Positions 60,416 through 64,000 of a DNA stretch of 64,000 nt are shown here, piece by piece (the first letter of the stretch is position 1; the number at the start of each line of letters is the position of its first letter). Below the pieces are notes generated by a model, which was not told where the DNA came from, searched no databases, and worked only from the letters and a program-made list of their open reading frames with translations. Both the position numbers and the translations under genes were made by a program. Origin of the DNA: CAXBDP01 sp964598395 (GTDB lineage: Bacteria; Bacteroidota; Bacteroidia; Cytophagales; Cyclobacteriaceae). The stretch spans positions 1 through 64,000 of the forward strand of contig CAZRBW010000007.1 of assembly GCA_964598395.1 (NCBI GenBank), given 5' to 3'.

Positions 60416-61702
60416 ATGTCAAAAACTGCAACAATTTCTTACGAAGGTCAAAATATTGAACTTCCTGTTATTGAAGGTACAGAAAAGGAACAAGCCATAG
60501 ATATTGGTAAATTGAGAGGTGAAAGTGGTTTAATCACGATTGATCCCGGATTTAAAAATACAGGTTCTACCACAAGCGCAATTACTTTTTTGGATGGCGA
60601 GCAAGGAATTTTACGATACAGAGGTTACGATATCGAGGCTTTAGCTGATAAATCTACTTTCTTAGAGGTTACTTACTTGTTGATTTATGGTGAACTGCCT
60701 ACTCAAGAGCAATTCAGTAAATTTAAGAATGAAGTTACCACACACACATTGGTGCATGAGGATATTAAGAAAATATTAGAAGGATTTCCATCTACTTCCC
60801 ATCCGATGGGTGTTCTTTCTTCCTTAGTATGTTCACTCACTGCATTTTATCCTGGATCATTAGCTAGCAATAGAACTGAGGAAGATACTAATCTAAGTAT
60901 TATTAGAATTTTAGCTAAAATGCCAACCTTTGCAGCTTGGTCTTACAAAAACCGAGTTGGTCATCCAGTAAATTACCCAGACAATAGTCTAGACTATTGT
61001 TCTAATTTCTTGAAGATGATGTTTTCTTTACCAGCTGAGAAATACGAAATTGATCCTGTCGTAGCAAGTGCGCTTGATAAGTTATTAATACTTCATGCGG
61101 ATCACGAGCAAAACTGCTCAACTTCGACAGTTCGTTTAGTAGGCTCTTCTCAAGCTAGCATTTATGCTTCCATTTCTTCTGGTATTAATGCACTGTGGGG
61201 GCCATTACATGGAGGAGCAAATCAAGCAGTAATCGAAATGCTTGAAGCGATAAAAGCTGATGGCGGAGATACGAAACGATACATAGAGAAAGCAAAAGAT
61301 AAAAATGATCCGTTCCGTTTGATGGGCTTCGGACATAGAGTATATAAGAACTTTGATCCAAGAGCTAAAATTATTAAAAAAGCTGCTGATGATGTATTAG
61401 CTAAGTTAGGTGTGAATGATCCAATTTTAGAAATTGCTAAAGGGTTAGAGGAAGCGGCATTGAGCGATGAGTACTTCGTAGAAAGAAAACTTTATCCTAA
61501 TGTGGATTTTTACTCAGGTATAATATACCGTGCGATGGGAATTCCAACAGACATGTTTACGGTGATGTTTGCTCTTGGTCGTCTGCCAGGTTGGATTGCT
61601 CAGTGGAAAGAAATGAGAGAAAATGGAGAGCCAATCGGTCGTCCTCGTCAAATATATACTGGAGCTACGCAAAGAGAATATGTTGGAATGAGCAATAGAT
61701 AA
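60416..61702 (+). CDS. gltA: Citrate synthase
   Basis: A 428-residue type II (hexameric, proteobacterial-like) citrate synthase that condenses acetyl-CoA and oxaloacetate. The catalytic trio is intact: His265 (GPLHGGAN), His307 (GFGHRVYKNFDPRA) and Asp364 (NVDFYSG). An N-terminal beta domain (residues 1-60) is typical of this type. The gene is flanked by a 169-base leader and a strong terminator, so it is likely monocistronic. Confidence 0.97.
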   Translation: MSKTATISYEGQNIELPVIEGTEKEQAIDIGKLRGESGLITIDPGFKNTGSTTSAITFLDGEQGILRYRGYDIEALADKSTFLEVTYLLIYGELPTQEQFSKFKNEVTTHTLVHEDIKKILEGFPSTSHPMGVLSSLVCSLTAFYPGSLASNRTEEDTNLSIIRILAKMPTFAAWSYKNRVGHPVNYPDNSLDYCSNFLKMMFSLPAEKYEIDPVVASALDKLLILHADHEQNCSTSTVRLVGSSQASIYASISSGINALWGPLHGGANQAVIEMLEAIKADGGDTKRYIEKAKDKNDPFRLMGFGHRVYKNFDPRAKIIKKAADDVLAKLGVNDPILEIAKGLEEAALSDEYFVERKLYPNVDFYSGIIYRAMGIPTDMFTVMFALGRLPGWIAQWKEMRENGEPIGRPRQIYTGATQREYVGMSNR

Positions 61703-61730
61703 TCTCCCTAAAAATATAATTAACAAATTG

Positions 61731-61755
61731 AGACCTCTTCGGAGGTCTTTTTTTT
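61731..61755 (+). terminator. Rho-independent terminator after gltA
   Basis: AGACCTC (61731-61737), TTCG loop, GAGGTCT, then a run of T: a stable UUCG-capped hairpin 28 bases beyond the gltA stop. Confidence 0.92.
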
Positions 61756-62026
61756 GGCTCTAATCCGCTTGAATTCTGTAGAAAAATTGTGTTTTTTCAA
61801 TTTGAGAAATATTTTTAATATACATATTTCAGCGTTTCATGAATCAATTTCAGCTTTTTGAGCTTTTAATTAGGTTATTTATGTATTTGTACTATACTAA
61901 TATGACGAAACTTCATTTTTTGCAATAGGGTTACTTATGCTTAAATTTGGCATAAAGAATAAATAGAAAAAGAATCCACTAGAGCCCATTTTTTCGTATA
62001 ATACTCTAGAGTAGTGCAAAAAGGCG
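61756..62026. other. Spacer upstream of the T9SS cargo gene
   Basis: About 270 AT-rich bases. It contains the promoter listed separately and a perfect 12-base palindrome TACTCTAGAGTA at 62002-62013, 13 bases before the ATG, which could be a regulator site or chance. No gene was seen. Confidence 0.5.
61920..61949 (+). promoter_or_regulatory. Promoter of the T9SS cargo gene
   Basis: TTG (61920-61922), exactly 19 bases, then TAAATTTG (61942-61949), a full consensus match. It implies a leader of about 70 bases before the ATG at 62027. Confidence 0.7.
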
Positions 62027-63604
62027 ATGAATCAAACTAAAGCGACCAAATGTAATTTTTTGAAGATTACTGCTTGGAGTCTCTTACTAATCCTAAGTCT
62101 AATCTCTGGGAGCTTTCAATCAGCTGCTCAAGGATGGAACTATGATTTTGCGGGGAAATCTCTTGCCCAATTAGTTGAAGAAGGGTTTGTTCATGAAAAT
62201 TTTGACATTGCCTTTGATGGTATTGTCACTAATAATCTTGCTACCCATGTGGCTACTATCCGTACTCCTTATTTCTACTTAGGAGTAGATGACTATTTTA
62301 CCTTTAATGGTGCGAGATTAAACAATGCAGCGGGCAATGGCACTTTATCTGTCGAGATTTTTGCTGAAGCACTAGACGGATCTGTTATTAAGTCCACTAA
62401 TTATTCCATGCATGAGGCTTCTCAAGATGAAATTCCGGAGTTTGATTTTTCAGTTCTCGCAAGAGGGTTTTATAGAATTGGCTTACGGTTTTCTTACCAG
62501 GGCAATAAGAATAATATAAATGCTACCCTCACAGCAATACATAGCCCAAACCTACCAGAACAAACGTACACTCCTGATCAAGCGGTATCTGCCATTGAGG
62601 TAAGATCTAATATCATTCCTGATAAGATGGAATACTTACAAGGTGAAGTTGCCACCTTTGAATACAAAATTAATTTTGATGGTATTGATGGCTTACGCGA
62701 AGTAAATACTGTAATTTATCAATTCATTATTCCAGCAGGGTTTCAGGTAAATAATTATCAAATTGTAAAGAGATTCTCAGAAGGTTCTAATCCTAATGCG
62801 AGAATTAGTAATTCACTTGAAAATGAAGTTGTAACCTATGATACTGTGACAAGTATTATGGTAGTGGAGAATAGCACAACAGATAGGGAATTTGATGTTA
62901 TTTTTACCACAGAGGCGGTTGGCGAAGGTGGTACTTATTGGTTAGAATCTGATATAGAATCGAGCAATCCTACCTATGTAAATGATGATCCTAACGCTTC
63001 ATCAGATCCTATAATTATAATTCCATTTGGCACTCAACCTGTAGAATTAATCTATTTTGATGCTTCCGCCGACAAGCACTACAACTTATTGTCTTGGGCA
63101 ACTGCCAAGGAGGTTGAAAACGATTTTTTTGCAATTGAAAAGTCTGTAGATGGAATAAACTTCGAGGTAATTGCTCAAGTTGATGGGAATGGAGATTATG
63201 TTGGAACATTGAAATATACTTTTAAAGACCATAATTTAATCCCAATCGCTTATTACCGTTTGCGCCAAGTAGATTTCAATGGAAACTTCAAGGTTTATGA
63301 AACAAAAAGGGTGTTAAGAAAAGAAGTAGCTGAAGCATCTTTAAAACTATATCCCAATCCAAGTAATGGGCACAATTTGAATTTAATGTTCGCAGGCTCA
63401 GGCTGGCACTCCACTATTTTAGTAACTGTATTTGATGGGACTGGCAAAACTCGTCACAACCAAGAGATACGATATGAAAATGGCTTCAATGATAAATTCA
63501 CTTTGGATCAATTAGATCTTGAACCTGGACTTTACATTGTTCAGATTAATTCTCAAGAGAATATTCACAGAACAAAGCTTATTGTTCAAGGAAATTTCAG
63601 ATAG
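62027..63604 (+). CDS. Type IX secretion cargo protein with C-terminal sorting domain
   Basis: A 525-residue protein with an N-terminal signal peptide (ITAWSLLLILSLISG...SAAQ). Two beta-sandwich-like regions follow, then a C-terminal T9SS type A sorting domain (~445-525). The latter starts LKLYPNPSNG, contains LEPGLYIVQI, and ends with the expected short KLIVQGNFR strand. It should cross the outer membrane through the Por/T9SS machinery. The passenger has no enzyme motif I recognise, so an adhesin or structural role is possible. A segment before the sorting domain (FDASADKHYNLLSWATAKEVENDFFAIEKS) is a common linker in Bacteroidota T9SS cargo. Confidence 0.9.
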   Translation: MNQTKATKCNFLKITAWSLLLILSLISGSFQSAAQGWNYDFAGKSLAQLVEEGFVHENFDIAFDGIVTNNLATHVATIRTPYFYLGVDDYFTFNGARLNNAAGNGTLSVEIFAEALDGSVIKSTNYSMHEASQDEIPEFDFSVLARGFYRIGLRFSYQGNKNNINATLTAIHSPNLPEQTYTPDQAVSAIEVRSNIIPDKMEYLQGEVATFEYKINFDGIDGLREVNTVIYQFIIPAGFQVNNYQIVKRFSEGSNPNARISNSLENEVVTYDTVTSIMVVENSTTDREFDVIFTTEAVGEGGTYWLESDIESSNPTYVNDDPNASSDPIIIIPFGTQPVELIYFDASADKHYNLLSWATAKEVENDFFAIEKSVDGINFEVIAQVDGNGDYVGTLKYTFKDHNLIPIAYYRLRQVDFNGNFKVYETKRVLRKEVAEASLKLYPNPSNGHNLNLMFAGSGWHSTILVTVFDGTGKTRHNQEIRYENGFNDKFTLDQLDLEPGLYIVQINSQENIHRTKLIVQGNFR

Positions 63605-63642
63605 CATTACCACATATCTGATTCGAGATATTACCTTGTAAT

Positions 63643-64000
63643 ATGCTGATTTCTCGAATTGCTCCCACTCCCAGCGGATATTTACATTTAGGTAATCTGC
63701 TTTCCTTTCTTAAAACATGGCTTATCGTGCGCAAGCATTCTGGTGAGCTCATTTTGCGGATCGACGATCTTGATGCAATCCGTGCCAGAGATGAATACCT
63801 GAATGATATATTTGACAGCTTATCCTTTTTGGGAATTGATTATGATATCGGCCCACGAAATCTTTTCGAGCTACAAAATGAGTATTCTCAAAATTTAAGG
63901 CGAGATCATTACCAAACAGCCATTGAAAAGTTAAAGGCTCAAGGAAATCTATACGCCTGTACATGTTCTCGTAAAGTGATTTCTGCTTCGAATAGTTTTG
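63643..64000 (+). CDS. gluQ: Glutamyl-Q tRNA(Asp) synthetase-like protein (partial, runs off the window)
   Basis: From the ATG at 63643 the frame stays open to the end of the window (119 codons). It reads ISRIAPTPSGYLHLGN (class I HIGH-type motif HLGN), RIDDLDAIRARDEYL, and YACTCSRK. The cysteines in the last segment match the zinc-site region of the truncated GluRS paralogue GluQ/YadB, which glutamylates queuosine in tRNA(Asp). A full GluRS would not usually have this CTC motif so placed, but the 3' part is missing, so the assignment is not final. Confidence 0.78.
   Translation, partial: MLISRIAPTPSGYLHLGNLLSFLKTWLIVRKHSGELILRIDDLDAIRARDEYLNDIFDSLSFLGIDYDIGPRNLFELQNEYSQNLRRDHYQTAIEKLKAQGNLYACTCSRKVISASNSF

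Noticed and set aside
62002..62013. Perfect 12-base palindrome TACTCTAGAGTA before the T9SS cargo gene as an operator
   Set aside because: Single copy, downstream of the promoter, and no regulator gene nearby; not enough to call it a site.
1..64000. CRISPR arrays, insertion sequences, prophage genes, tRNA or rRNA genes
   Set aside because: Looked for by eye on both strands; no direct-repeat array, transposase, integrase, phage structural gene or recognisable stable-RNA sequence was found.

Overview
The window reads as a chromosomal segment of an AT-rich Bacteroidota bacterium, most likely from the Cytophagales side. Four things point there: a type IX secretion C-terminal sorting domain, a CarboxypepD_reg-like surface protein, BlaI plus a BlaR1-type M56 peptidase fused to a TonB domain, and Bacteroidota-type promoters (TTG, 19 bases, TAnnTTTG) with few Shine-Dalgarno sequences. 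No rRNA, tRNA, CRISPR array or insertion sequence was seen. A run of 100 N (36564-36663) marks an assembly gap inside a helicase gene.

Layout. 0.2-3.6 kb: an overlapping HipA-like kinase/DUF3037 pair, a bestrophin-type channel, two small proteins, and a broken tandem copy of one of them. 3.8-12.5 kb: one giant gene for a cyclic beta-1,2-glucan synthase-like enzyme. 13.4-17.9 kb: a CheB-CheR-PAS-histidine kinase fusion, its response regulator and a lipoprotein. 18-24 kb: an RqcH/NFACT protein, an MBL-fold hydrolase, two kinase-less phosphorelay proteins, miaA and pfkA. 24.1-29 kb: a surface-glycan set (flippase, MptE-like, YfhO). 29-33.6 kb: L,D-transpeptidase, fatty-acid hydroxylase/sterol desaturase and a hybrid sensor kinase. 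33.6-41.6 kb: ffh, then a ligase-associated helicase, an M1 aminopeptidase and an ATP-dependent DNA ligase. 41.6-50.5 kb: a TRIC-type channel, a secreted protein, a GalNAc-salvage pair (NahK-like kinase plus GH109-like glycosidase), then prs, rplY, pth, a thiamine-binding protein and metG. 50.8-54.4 kb: a NUMOD4/HNH protein, a DUF4159 protein, blaI-blaR1/TonB and a 38-residue lipoprotein. 54.4-64 kb: a 212-bp inverted-repeat-bounded spacer, a membrane protein divergent from smc, a LOG-family protein, a carboxypeptidase-regulatory-like protein, citrate synthase, a T9SS cargo protein and the start of a GluQ-like synthetase.

The most striking feature is not a gene. The non-palindromic octamer GCGGGAGG occurs 33 times in 64 kb (16 on +, 17 on -), where fewer than one copy is expected at this base composition. 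It lies in coding and intergenic DNA, in several reading frames, and in both orientations relative to genes. This suggests a DNA-level signal (Chi-like, uptake-like or nucleoid-protein site) spread over this chromosome.
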